Of a DNA stretch of 64,000 nucleotides, positions 34,031-42,576 are shown in pieces (the first letter of the stretch is position 1; each line of letters begins with the position of its first letter). The stretch is from Mogibacterium sp. (lineage in GTDB: Bacteria; Bacillota; Clostridia; Peptostreptococcales; Anaerovoracaceae). Location: the NCBI GenBank assembly GCA_017512145.1, contig JAFWHB010000032.1:211513-275512 (forward strand). Reading direction: 5' to 3'. The translations under genes and the position numbers were made by a program. The notes beneath the pieces were generated by a model. That model had not been told where the DNA came from, made no database searches, and saw nothing but the letters and a program-made list of their open reading frames with translations.

Positions 34031-34795
34031 ATGGGCAATACTAACAGAGACAACAACAATTCCGGTCTGTCAGATACAATGCATATGTATGATGCATCGT
34101 ATCTTCGCAAGGCCTGCAATACTCTTGGGAGCATGCTTGACTATGCAGTCTATAGTCTTCACCAGAATGCTGGTGTTTTCTTTGATTTGTTTATTGCAAG
34201 CGGCATCGCGGCATCATTTGAAGCCGGAGATGTAAGGCTGATTGCCGGGATGTCCGGCATAGAGCTCGCATACAGAGTCATGGACATGTGCGGCCTTGAG
34301 TATGAACGCGTCCGCCCTCGTTTCACTACAGGAGTCAGTAAAGAATACATGTGCGGTCACATACTTGCTATGTGCCAGTGGCAGACTGCCAGGCCATTTA
34401 ATGAGATAATCAGTATTTATCCGGTTTCGGATATCATCAGCATGTATGATACTCTGCAGGCTGAAGCCAGGCGTGAGCTCGCAGAGATATGGCCTCCTGT
34501 ACTGGATGCAGATTCTCCTGAGAAGAGGGCCGAGCGCTCCCGTAAGTCAGCAGAATCCGTGCTCAGATCCATCCAAGAAAAAATGAGTCTCACCGTCAGT
34601 GAAACTCATCTCAAGAAATACCGCATCAGAAGTGGTCTCAGCCAAAGTCAGCTTGCAGCTTTAAGCAACGTCCCTGTCAGGACCATCCAGCAATATGAGC
34701 AGCGTCAGAAGAACATCAACAAGGCTCAGTTCGAATATATCATCAGACTCGCTAATGTTCTAAGCTGCGATCCGGGTGACCTGCTTGAAAACTAA
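34031..34795 (+). CDS. XRE-family regulator, probable antitoxin of the DUF3990 pair
   Basis: A 254-residue protein. Residues about 20-130 form an unassigned helical domain (LRKACNTLGSMLDYAVYSLH). Residues about 198-254 form an XRE/Cro HTH domain (KKYRIRSGLSQSQLAALSNVPVR in two helices, TIQQYEQRQKNINKA, then LANVLSCDPGDLLE). Domain order, toxin-binding region then HTH, fits an antitoxin that represses its own promoter. The stop codon overlaps that of the convergent DJ-1 gene. The ribosome site is weak (AGGGTAAATCAATCAAT), which may keep expression coupled to the toxin gene. Confidence 0.78.
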   Translation: MGNTNRDNNNSGLSDTMHMYDASYLRKACNTLGSMLDYAVYSLHQNAGVFFDLFIASGIAASFEAGDVRLIAGMSGIELAYRVMDMCGLEYERVRPRFTTGVSKEYMCGHILAMCQWQTARPFNEIISIYPVSDIISMYDTLQAEARRELAEIWPPVLDADSPEKRAERSRKSAESVLRSIQEKMSLTVSETHLKKYRIRSGLSQSQLAALSNVPVRTIQQYEQRQKNINKAQFEYIIRLANVLSCDPGDLLEN

Positions 34796-35376
34796 TTCCA
34801 GTTGTAATCGAGCGCTTCGATCATGTCGTAGCAGATGGCTTTGCGGATGTTATGCTCAGTTTCCTTGCCTGCGAGAATATTTACGAGCCTGAGAGCGAAA
34901 TCAAAGGTCGCACCGAGGGCTTTGCCCATTATAAGATCACCATTGACAACTATCTTGTCGCCCCTGACGATCGCTTTGCCCATCTTATCTTCGAAGTCCG
35001 GATGGCATGTCGCGCGCTTGCCATCGAGTATGCCGAGGCTTGCAAGAATGCTCGGAGCAGCGCAGATAGCAGCGACTCTCTTCGTCTTGTCAAAATCTGC
35101 AAATTCTTTGACCGTATCTATAACGACCTTGCTTGCTGCGAGGTTCTCTGTCCCTACTCTGCCGCCCGGCAGGATGATCATATCAACATCAGTAAAATCA
35201 ACGTCTTCGGCTAACTGGTCAGCACAGATCCTGACATTATGTGACGAAGTTACCTCATTGCGGCCCATGACAGAAGCCGTAATGACCTCGACTTTGGCGC
35301 GGCGAAGGAGATCAACTACGATCAGACATTCACACATCTCCATTCCATCAGCCATAAAAACAACTGCTTTACTCAT
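34792..35376 (-). CDS. DJ-1/PfpI-family protein
   Basis: A 194-residue class I glutamine amidotransferase-like protein. It opens with KAVVFMADGMEMCECLIVVDLLRRA. The nucleophile elbow is AAICAAPSILASLGILDGKRATCHP with the cysteine at the turn and a nearby Glu (MADGMEMCE). This family includes ThiJ/YajL-like glyoxalases, deglycases and chaperones; substrate not determined. Ribosome site TAGGAGGGTATATG. It lies before a convergent XRE gene on the opposite strand. Confidence 0.88.
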   Translation of the reverse strand: MSKAVVFMADGMEMCECLIVVDLLRRAKVEVITASVMGRNEVTSSHNVRICADQLAEDVDFTDVDMIILPGGRVGTENLAASKVVIDTVKEFADFDKTKRVAAICAAPSILASLGILDGKRATCHPDFEDKMGKAIVRGDKIVVNGDLIMGKALGATFDFALRLVNILAGKETEHNIRKAICYDMIEALDYNWN

Positions 35377-35400
35377 ATACCCTCCTAAATTGTCAATATT

Positions 35401-36243
35401 CTAATTATTGTTAAGTTCAATGAATATCAGTTCACACGGGTTACCGAACCTCGGGAACATCCAGTATGTGTTGTTCAGACCTGCGGAAACGACCATCTTT
35501 CCTGCCTCCGGCCCATCTCCCTGGTGTATGCCTCTGACATATTTAGGAAAAAGGCCTTGTCCCGGTGCAAGAATGCCCTGTCCGAAGAATCTCCACTGGC
35601 CGCCATGAGCATGTCCTGACAAAGTCAGATCAATTCTGCGGCCTGCAATGTACGGCTCTCTCATCCGCCAGTATTCAGGATGATGAGAAAGCAGGATCTT
35701 GTAACCTTCCTCCTTCTCGAAGTCGTCGAGCCATTTGCTCTCAGTTCTCAGTTCATAAACATTGTGAGGCTTTCGGCGCACAGGATAGCGGTCGGTGCTG
35801 TCTGACTGGTTCCTGAATCTGCGGAAACTTATCACATGTCCTGAAGTGAGTCCTCCGAGGAGAATACGCTGTCCGCCTGTTTCCGGCAGCTCTATCCATT
35901 CATTATCCAGAATCGTGATGCCTGTTGATCTCAGGAGCTCGATGTCTTCCTCGCAGAGGAGGCACTCGTGATTGCCGTACGAGAAATATGTCGGCGCAAT
36001 CTGCACGCATCCTCTCAGAAATGGCAGTATCCGTTCTGAATGCTCTACTACGAGCCTTCCATCCTTAGGATAATAGCCTTTCACAAGGTCTCCTGGCATC
36101 AATATGATATCCGGCTTCCAGTCACGGATCTTCCTGAGGATCCTTACATGATCACCATTGTGAAAATCTGACGGAAAAGCTATACGCATGTTGAAAGGCG
36201 CCTGGATACTGTATTCTGTTGTATCTATTCTGTATTGTCTCAT
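35401..36243 (-). CDS. Metallophosphoesterase (YkuE/YaeI-like)
   Basis: A 280-residue calcineurin-like phosphoesterase. Metal-ligand motifs: IAFPSDFHNGDH near residue 23, DIILMPGDLVKG near 44, YFSYGNHECLLCEED near 88, LLSHHPEY near 185 and LTLSGHAHGGQWRFFGQG near 207. In related proteins the substrate is often UDP-sugar or lipid pyrophosphate; unknown here. In the group udk-metallophosphoesterase-DJ-1, gaps are 15 and 24 nt. No clear ribosome site. Confidence 0.85.
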   Translation of the reverse strand: MRQYRIDTTEYSIQAPFNMRIAFPSDFHNGDHVRILRKIRDWKPDIILMPGDLVKGYYPKDGRLVVEHSERILPFLRGCVQIAPTYFSYGNHECLLCEEDIELLRSTGITILDNEWIELPETGGQRILLGGLTSGHVISFRRFRNQSDSTDRYPVRRKPHNVYELRTESKWLDDFEKEEGYKILLSHHPEYWRMREPYIAGRRIDLTLSGHAHGGQWRFFGQGILAPGQGLFPKYVRGIHQGDGPEAGKMVVSAGLNNTYWMFPRFGNPCELIFIELNNN

Positions 36244-36258
36244 TAAGGTTAATTGGTC

Positions 36259-36891
36259 TTATCTTGCCTTCTGCTGCTCTGCATTCCTGAGGTGAGACTC
36301 GATCTTGATCTTGATGACATCAAATACTACATCATTCATACCGCTGTTGAGGACTATATCTGCAAGATACTTTGTCGGCTCTACATAGATGTAATGCATC
36401 GGCTTGACGGTAGTAAGATACTGCTTTGCGATGCCCTCTACATCACGTCCACGCTCCTTGACATCGCGGATAACGCGGCGGAGTATCCTCTCGTCGGCGT
36501 CAGCCTCGACATAGATCTTGATATCCAGAAGATCTCTGAGCTGCTCATTCTGAAGCACCATGATGCCCTCGACAATGATGACATCTGATGGCTTGATGGT
36601 AACAGTCATGTCGCTCCTGTTGTGAACGGTATAATCGTAAACCGGGCACTCGATCGGCCTGCCCTCGCGGAGCTCCTTAAGGTGTTTGATGAATAGATCC
36701 GTTTCGAATGCGTCCGGATGATCGTAATTGATCAGCTTGCGCTCTTCGAACGGGATATCATCATGTGCCTTGTAATAGTTATCATAATAGATCACAGAGA
36801 CCTTATCGCCAAATTCATTCTTGATCCTGTTAGTGAAAGTCGACTTGCCCGAGCCTGTTCCGCCCGCAACACCAATGATAAGACTGCTCAT
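36259..36891 (-). CDS. udk: Uridine/cytidine kinase
   Basis: A 210-residue kinase phosphorylating uridine and cytidine. P-loop GVAGGTGSGKSTFTNRI at residue 7, then VSVIYYDNYYKAH, NYDHPDAFETDLF, PVYDYTVHNRS and VIVEGIMVLQNEQLRDL. The C-terminal sequence KPMHYIYVEPTKYLADIV is typical of the Udk family. It starts the minus-strand run; the 200-nt gap upstream holds the divergent promoter of the small plus-strand gene. Confidence 0.95.
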   Translation of the reverse strand: MSSLIIGVAGGTGSGKSTFTNRIKNEFGDKVSVIYYDNYYKAHDDIPFEERKLINYDHPDAFETDLFIKHLKELREGRPIECPVYDYTVHNRSDMTVTIKPSDVIIVEGIMVLQNEQLRDLLDIKIYVEADADERILRRVIRDVKERGRDVEGIAKQYLTTVKPMHYIYVEPTKYLADIVLNSGMNDVVFDVIKIKIESHLRNAEQQKAR

Positions 36892-37016
36892 TAAATATAC
36901 CTCTCATATATAGATAGCCACTGTTAGCTTGATCTGTAATGTAATGGCGATCTGCTCGCCAGCATATATATCATTATAAAGATTTTGTCGAATTGATGCC
37001 ACCTGAATGTAAGCAA

Positions 37017-37045
37017 TTGAATTTAAGTATGATGAATGGTATAAA
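37017..37045 (+). promoter_or_regulatory. Promoter of the 61-residue ORF
   Basis: TTGAAT (37017-37022) and TATAAA (37040-37045) separated by 17 nt, about 45 nt upstream of the ATG at 37092. Confidence 0.7.
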
Positions 37046-37091
37046 TAAATTAATATTAGTACTACATTCTGTTGTAATAAGGAGAGAGAAA

Positions 37092-37277
37092 ATGAAGAAA
37101 TTCTTAGTTTGCTCAGCTGTCGTTGGCGGCGTTGTCGGTTCAGTTGCTTACCTCAATAAGTATGGCCTTCCTATTCTTGGCAATATCACAATGCACTGCC
37201 CTATCAAATTCAAATATGACTTCTGGGATCTTTTCACTAAGGGTATCGAATTCGCAGACGGCAAGATCGCTCTGTAA
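37092..37277 (+). CDS. Small hydrophobic protein of unknown function
   Basis: A 61-residue protein with a short N-terminal hydrophobic stretch (MKKFLVCSAVVGGVVGSVAY), either a signal peptide or one membrane helix, followed by a mixed tail with NITMHCPIKFKYDFWDLFTKGIEF. The start is supported by AAGGAGAGAGAAA. It has a near-consensus promoter and a strong terminator, so it is a stand-alone transcription unit lying between two minus-strand genes. No family recognised. Confidence 0.7.
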   Translation: MKKFLVCSAVVGGVVGSVAYLNKYGLPILGNITMHCPIKFKYDFWDLFTKGIEFADGKIAL

Positions 37278-37324
37278 GAATAAGACCTGTCCCGGAGTGG
37301 GAACATTTCCGAATGGATAATAGC

Positions 37325-37361
37325 AGAAGCACATTACCTGTATGGCAATGTGCTTCTTTTT
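37325..37361 (+). terminator. Rho-independent terminator of the small ORF
   Basis: Perfect 11-bp stem AGAAGCACATT/AATGTGCTTCT with an 11-nt loop, then a TTTTT run on the plus strand. It abuts the stop codon of the convergent PBP gene. Confidence 0.88.
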
Positions 37362-40265
37362 CTATTGAGCATGATTATTACTTGTTGTATTGGTTGAATC
37401 TGTATTGTTTCCTGATGTATTACTGCCGGACTGGTAACTATTGCCGTACGAATTGTTGCCATAAGTATTACGCCTGTATGGTTCTGTACCTGCGGTATAG
37501 TATTCTCCCCTCTGCTGGATAACATTATCAGGCATCGGGCGGTAATCGCCATCCCGTACGTCAGGGATCTGCTTCATGATCCTCGCCCAAAGTCTTGCAG
37601 CTGTCCATGAACCGGATGTCATCTCGACATTAAGGTCCGTACCGATCCACAGAGATGCCGCATATCCAGGCGTAAATCCATCGAACCAGACATCATAGCG
37701 GTCGTTAGTAGTACCGGTCTTGCCGCCGACATCAACGCCATAGATGGCTGCCGAGCCCGCAATACCCTTCGAAACATTTGACTTCAGGAGGTCTGTCATG
37801 ATCCACGCAACGCCAGGATCCATGACTGTTTTGCGCTCGGAAGTACCGACAAGGATCGTCTTGCCCTTGCGGTCATAAACCTTGGTGTAGCAGACCGGAG
37901 TGTTGCGGACGCCGCCATTCGGGAACGCCGCATAAGCGAGCGACATCTCAAGTGGCGTTACACCATATGTCATCGCACCAAGAGCCAGCGACGCAGGATT
38001 GATGTCGTTCACAGGCTTTGACTCGTCATCGATAACAGTTGTAAGGCCAAACTTATGCAGCATATCGATCGAATATTCGGTGCCTACCTGAAGGAGTATC
38101 TTAACCGCACATGTATTGATCGACTTCTGAAGAGCTGACCTGAATGTATTCCATCCGGAGAAAGTCCTTGTAACATTCTCAGGCCATCTCTCGCCGTTGA
38201 ATGTAAGCGGCTCGTCGACAACTACAGATCCGGCTGTGATGTAATCTCCCCATCTCTTGATGCCCTGCCTGTCAATACCATAGTACTCAATGAACGGGTA
38301 CAGCTCGCCTCTCTCAGCGTATTCGTAACTCTTCTGAAGAGCAGCTCCATAAACCGCCAGAGGCTTGATCGATGAACCCGGCTGCCTTGCATTAAGAGCC
38401 CTGTTGAACAGCTTGGATCCTGTTGTATTCCTGCCGCCTGCCATAGCTGTGATGTAGCCTGTGCCTACCTCAGTTATGACCATGCTGGCCTGAACTTCGC
38501 TGCCGTCGACTGTACCAGGGAAATTAGTCTCATCTTCAAATTCTCTGTAAACAGCATTCTGAACTTCACTGTCGAGAGTCGTATTGATCTTGAGGCCGCC
38601 GGTGTAAACCATCTGCTGGGCCTCGCCCTCGGTCATATCATACTTAGCGACCAGATCCTTGATGACCTGCTGACTGACATAGTCAGTGAAGTATGTATAG
38701 ACATTACCTGTGTCATTGAAGCACGGATGCAGGATATCGACGATATCTACCTTTGATCTTGCTTCCTGCTGAAGAGTGATCATGCCCTGATCTTTCATGA
38801 GGGCAAGGACCAGATCACGCCTGTCTTTCGAAATATCATTCGCATATATTGCGGAATGCTTGACTTCACTGTCCTCTTCATCATCTTCATCAGAATCATA
38901 GTCATTGTAATACTCATCTGATTCGTCAGTTTCATCCAGCTCCGGCTCCGGTTCCGGCATTCCATGCCAGTTGATGTTCTCATCAGGGATTCGATCCCGT
39001 CCGTCTCCGTCGTTTACAAGCAAAGCGTAAGAATCCGGTGCCTGCGGCAATGCCGCCAAAGCTGCACATTCGGCGAGATCAAGGTCTTTGACCTCCTTTG
39101 AGAAATACGTTCTCGCCGCGGCATCGACTCCGTAATTGCCATATCCCAGATATATCGTGTTGAGGTACGCCTCGAGGATCTCATCCTTGGACAGAGTATT
39201 CTCTATCCTCCAGGCGATGTACATTTCTGTAAGTTTGCGGCGTATGCTTCGAACACCCTTGATATCCGCAAGATATACATTTCTTGCAAGCTGCTGAGTG
39301 ATAGTAGAAGTTCCGCTGATCTGATCATCACTGAAGAACGAGTGCAGTACAGCACCAATCATTCTCCTGAAGTTGAATCCATGATGCTCATAGAAGGTCT
39401 TATCCTCGATCGCGATGAATGCGTTCTTGAGATCCTCCGGCATATCGCTGATCGGAATGATCTTACGGTCTTCGTTGTAGTGCAAAGTGTCTATCTGCTT
39501 GCCGTTGATATCGTAGAGATATGAAGACTGCTCGATGCTCGAATAGATATTCTTAGGGTTGATCTCGCCCACGGATGCAGCAGTAGTAATCAGGAAAACG
39601 GCTATACCTGCTATTAATACGAGGCATAAGCAGCATAGGATACTGACAAACTTCTTAGGTCTGCTGAGATTCTTCCAGAGTAACTTCCGTTCCTTCAGTT
39701 TCTTCTTAGGTTCCGGAGATTTCTCTTCTACTGGTTCAGCAGGTATATTGGCTGCATTATTCTGCTGAGTGAGTTCCTCTTCTCGTCTGGCTTCTTCTTG
39801 CAGCTTGCGTTCTTCTTCGCGCTTTGCCTCTTCCTCGAGCCTGAGCTGCTCAGCCTGTTTGCGCTTCTCTTCGCGATCGAGCTCTTTCTGCCGTCTGAGT
39901 TCTTCTCTCTGTCTAGCCTTCTCTTTGCGGGATTCATCTATCTGCCTGAATCTGTCTGTGACACCTAGTCTGACAGCACGCTTGATCTTGTTCACAGGCT
40001 TAGCCTGCTCTCTTCTCTCAATTGCAGCATTCAGCTCCTTGGCCATTCTGTCGAGCTCTTCTGTATCGACATTAGAGCCGGAATCCGCCCAGCCAAAATT
40101 CTCAGGCATCTTCTTGCCTGTATCTTCGGTATTCTCCACGTCAAGAACAGCCGGTTCACTCCCGTCCTGATCGATTGATTCAGTCTCCGGAGCAACAGGC
40201 TCTGCAGCGTCCTCTATTCTATTAATGACCTCTCTGAGATCTTCAGAGTTTGTAGAATCTGCCAT
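37362..40265 (-). CDS. Class A penicillin-binding protein (PBP1A type), copy A
   Basis: About 967 residues. ATG at 40265 has AGGAGTTATTATTG before it. An unusually long cytoplasmic N-terminus (about 1-205) includes a K/E/R/Q coiled coil (110-170). The membrane helix is near 208-232. GT51 glycosyltransferase motif is AIEDKTFYEHHGFNF near 288, with QQLARNVYL near 325. An acidic insertion (about 430-475: DESDEYYNDYDSDEDDEE) precedes the transpeptidase, whose SxxK is GSSIKP near 632 and KTG box is KTGTTND near 840. The C-terminal tail is rich in N, S, T, G, Y. It makes glycan strands and crosslinks. Related to the second copy at 52209-54947. Confidence 0.93.
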   Translation of the reverse strand: MADSTNSEDLREVINRIEDAAEPVAPETESIDQDGSEPAVLDVENTEDTGKKMPENFGWADSGSNVDTEELDRMAKELNAAIERREQAKPVNKIKRAVRLGVTDRFRQIDESRKEKARQREELRRQKELDREEKRKQAEQLRLEEEAKREEERKLQEEARREEELTQQNNAANIPAEPVEEKSPEPKKKLKERKLLWKNLSRPKKFVSILCCLCLVLIAGIAVFLITTAASVGEINPKNIYSSIEQSSYLYDINGKQIDTLHYNEDRKIIPISDMPEDLKNAFIAIEDKTFYEHHGFNFRRMIGAVLHSFFSDDQISGTSTITQQLARNVYLADIKGVRSIRRKLTEMYIAWRIENTLSKDEILEAYLNTIYLGYGNYGVDAAARTYFSKEVKDLDLAECAALAALPQAPDSYALLVNDGDGRDRIPDENINWHGMPEPEPELDETDESDEYYNDYDSDEDDEEDSEVKHSAIYANDISKDRRDLVLALMKDQGMITLQQEARSKVDIVDILHPCFNDTGNVYTYFTDYVSQQVIKDLVAKYDMTEGEAQQMVYTGGLKINTTLDSEVQNAVYREFEDETNFPGTVDGSEVQASMVITEVGTGYITAMAGGRNTTGSKLFNRALNARQPGSSIKPLAVYGAALQKSYEYAERGELYPFIEYYGIDRQGIKRWGDYITAGSVVVDEPLTFNGERWPENVTRTFSGWNTFRSALQKSINTCAVKILLQVGTEYSIDMLHKFGLTTVIDDESKPVNDINPASLALGAMTYGVTPLEMSLAYAAFPNGGVRNTPVCYTKVYDRKGKTILVGTSERKTVMDPGVAWIMTDLLKSNVSKGIAGSAAIYGVDVGGKTGTTNDRYDVWFDGFTPGYAASLWIGTDLNVEMTSGSWTAARLWARIMKQIPDVRDGDYRPMPDNVIQQRGEYYTAGTEPYRRNTYGNNSYGNSYQSGSNTSGNNTDSTNTTSNNHAQ

Positions 40266-40356
40266 CAATAATAACTCCTGTCAAAAATACCAAGTTATTG
40301 TACACCACATTGGCCCTAATATCACTTAACTTTCAGAAAAAATCAGCTTTAAAATG

Positions 40357-40385
40357 AAAAACAGACCGCCGGAGCGGTCTGTTTT
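40357..40385 (-). terminator. Rho-independent terminator after the lipoprotein gene
   Basis: Stem AAAACAGACCGC/GCGGTCTGTTTT with a 4-5-nt loop, followed by TTTTTC on the minus strand. It lies 64 nt after the lipoprotein stop and 92 nt before the PBP start. Confidence 0.87.
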
Positions 40386-40448
40386 GTCATGTGTCCCGAA
40401 TGATCAGGACGAATTACTATTCAACGATCAGAATCTTCTGATCATGGC

Positions 40449-41327
40449 TTACTGTATACCTGCAACGAGAGTTGCAACATCTGTTGCCGGCAGGCCATAA
40501 TCAGTATCTCCACCCAGACCATATGCCAGAAGTGCATAGCTTACACCGTTGACAGACCATATGGTCTTGGTCGCTTCGCCCGGACGGTTGCCGTAGCATG
40601 TAACAATAAGTCCGTTAACATCCTGCTGCCATGCATTTGCATATTCTGCAAAGTCACCTGATATATCGCCACTTGGGTCAGTACCCTTCATGATATACAT
40701 CTGAACAGCTGCAATCGGAATATTAGCCATGGCAACGTGATCATTATAGTGATATGACTCAACTTTGACTTCGCCGAGGCTTGTTACCGCGCCTTCTGGT
40801 ACTACAAATGTATTGAGTCCTATTCCTGCTGCAGCGGTCTCGGCTGAATCTGCTGGATTCCATGCGCTGAACGGGTCACTTGCCTCTATAGTAATGTCAG
40901 CGGTTCCGGATACTTTACCATCCTGAGCTGTAATTGCGAGAATATAATCTCCAGTTGGAATATAGTATGTATCCTGCGCTTCACCAAGAAGAATAGCTTC
41001 GAGTTTATAGTTGGCTTCACTAGCTTTGATCAGGTCTTCAACTTCTGCATCAGGATCAGAGAGGGCTTCTGCATCTGCTGGGACAAATCTGACTACGATG
41101 CTTCCGTCTCCTTCGAGATGCTGATCAATTACGATCTTCTCATCTTCACCTATTGTAAGAGTTCCTGCGGATACAAAATCATCATCAGTTGCCTTATCTG
41201 CTGTGATTGATGCAGATCTCATATCATCGCTGATAACGACTCCAAGACTGGTAGTTTCTCCGCAGCTTGCAAGCAGCAGCATCATTGCCATCACTGACAC
41301 AAGTACTAACATTAACCTCTTCTTCAT
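40449..41327 (-). CDS. Lipoprotein of unknown function
   Basis: About 292 residues. Lipoprotein signal peptide with lipobox LLASC (Cys near 23), then beta-rich sequence. Early segment SLGVVISDDMRSASITADKATDDDFVSAG; middle TYYIPTGDYILAITAQDGKVSGTADI; late LIVTCYGNRPGEATKTIWSV. No family recognised. The acidic N-terminal half and the repeated beta strands suggest a cell-surface binding protein. The upstream gene (41345-42340) ends 17 nt before it. GGGAGGAAGTACGTG precedes the ATG. Confidence 0.7.
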   Translation of the reverse strand: MKKRLMLVLVSVMAMMLLLASCGETTSLGVVISDDMRSASITADKATDDDFVSAGTLTIGEDEKIVIDQHLEGDGSIVVRFVPADAEALSDPDAEVEDLIKASEANYKLEAILLGEAQDTYYIPTGDYILAITAQDGKVSGTADITIEASDPFSAWNPADSAETAAAGIGLNTFVVPEGAVTSLGEVKVESYHYNDHVAMANIPIAAVQMYIMKGTDPSGDISGDFAEYANAWQQDVNGLIVTCYGNRPGEATKTIWSVNGVSYALLAYGLGGDTDYGLPATDVATLVAGIQ

Positions 41328-41344
41328 CACGTACTTCCTCCCAA

Positions 41345-42340
41345 TCAGAACAGCTTGTTATCACTTTCCCAGGCCAAACGTTCTTCTATTTGCCTTCGTT
41401 CTTCTTCGTACATGTATTTGATTTCTTCATCGTAGAAGAATCGCTCACCCTCTAGCCTCGAAACCAGTGTCTGAATGAACTCATCCCTAGGATCACCGGA
41501 ATCAAGATTCATCTGCTTTGCAGATGCTACCGGATCGTCGTGGCTATTGAGATCCATCTTGATAATATAATCATTCGGATCAGATGCAAACCAGGTCTTC
41601 TCCTCTTCGAGCCTCCTCTCGAGGGCTGCAATCATATAATCCTTCTCATCAGGCTCACGGTCTGCATCCGGAAAAGCACCCTCACCGATCGGCGGCCCAA
41701 GCTCAAATGAATCATCATCATCGGTATTGCGTGTGTAATAGCCTTCAGAGTAAGTCTCTTCAACTATGTTATCCGGATCATTCGTGCTCGCCCCATAGTA
41801 CTCACTATCATAATGCTCCGTCTCATGGAATGAAGTCGCGGCCTTCTCCATGAAAGTCTGATGCATCGTGTCGAAAGTGAATTTGGCCTGCTCGTATGGC
41901 TCGAATGAGATCTTAGGTTCTGAGCCTATATCCTTTACTGAAGGTCCGGCAATTCTCGTAACCATCTCAAGGGTAGAACCCTTAGGGAATGTGTTCATAT
42001 TGAGGTCAAAGCCCTGTGTCTGGAGCCAGATCTCGAGCAGCATGAACTCCGTCACTGAACGGGTCTCGACATTGGCGCGTTCTGTGAAGAAAGCGATCTG
42101 CTCCGTGCCTCCCCTGTACTCATCTCCGTAGCCATTCACAAGATAATCCCAGACCCTCGGATGCGGCAGATAGAAGATACCATTACCTGCACTCGAGCAC
42201 TGGTATATGTACTTGCCATTCTTAGTGCAGAACCAGAAAGGATCAGTCCAGCTCCTGAATAATTCGAGATTGTCATCCCAGAACATTTCAGAGCGTCCAT
42301 CCCGGTCCAGCGGCGGTATTCTGTCAGAAATCTGTGCCAT
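41345..42340 (-). CDS. Hypothetical acidic soluble protein
   Basis: A 331-residue cytoplasmic protein with no signal peptide or membrane helix. N-terminal half is aromatic-rich (FRSWTDPFWFCTKNGKYIYQC), with YLPHPRVWDYLVNGYGDE and SVTEFMLLEIWLQTQGFDLN. The C-terminal third is acidic and helical, with three related motifs (EKDYMIAALERRLEEEKTWF, EFIQTLVSRLEGERFFY, EEERRQIEERLAW). I recognise no family. Good ribosome site (AAAGGGGATTCATT). Likely transcribed with the lipoprotein gene downstream. Confidence 0.7.
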   Translation of the reverse strand: MAQISDRIPPLDRDGRSEMFWDDNLELFRSWTDPFWFCTKNGKYIYQCSSAGNGIFYLPHPRVWDYLVNGYGDEYRGGTEQIAFFTERANVETRSVTEFMLLEIWLQTQGFDLNMNTFPKGSTLEMVTRIAGPSVKDIGSEPKISFEPYEQAKFTFDTMHQTFMEKAATSFHETEHYDSEYYGASTNDPDNIVEETYSEGYYTRNTDDDDSFELGPPIGEGAFPDADREPDEKDYMIAALERRLEEEKTWFASDPNDYIIKMDLNSHDDPVASAKQMNLDSGDPRDEFIQTLVSRLEGERFFYDEEIKYMYEEERRQIEERLAWESDNKLF

Positions 42341-42537
42341 AATGAATCCCCTTTCTTACAGACATCGGTTAAGACTGTCTCAGAAAACAAACGGCCAAAT
42401 GCACCCTTCAGCTAATTTCAAATACTATTTAATTGTTATTGTGCCTGACTGGTATCAGGCTCCGTTTCTTATCTCAATTTTAATACAATAATAATTATCC
42501 GTCATTATAATTTGCAAAGATTTTGCCAAATTGAATA

Positions 42538-42562
42538 CCGGCCTGTTTGATGACGAGGCCGG
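42538..42562 (-). terminator. Hairpin after the FN3/beta-helix gene
   Basis: Stem CCGGCCT/AGGCCGG (7 bp plus flanking pairs), 15 nt after the stop codon. The T run is weak (TATTCAATTT). The remaining gap to 42340 is AT-rich, with a small palindrome GCCTGA/TCAGGC (about 42442-42459), and holds no gene. Confidence 0.6.
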
Positions 42563-42576
42563 CTTCAGTTGATTAC

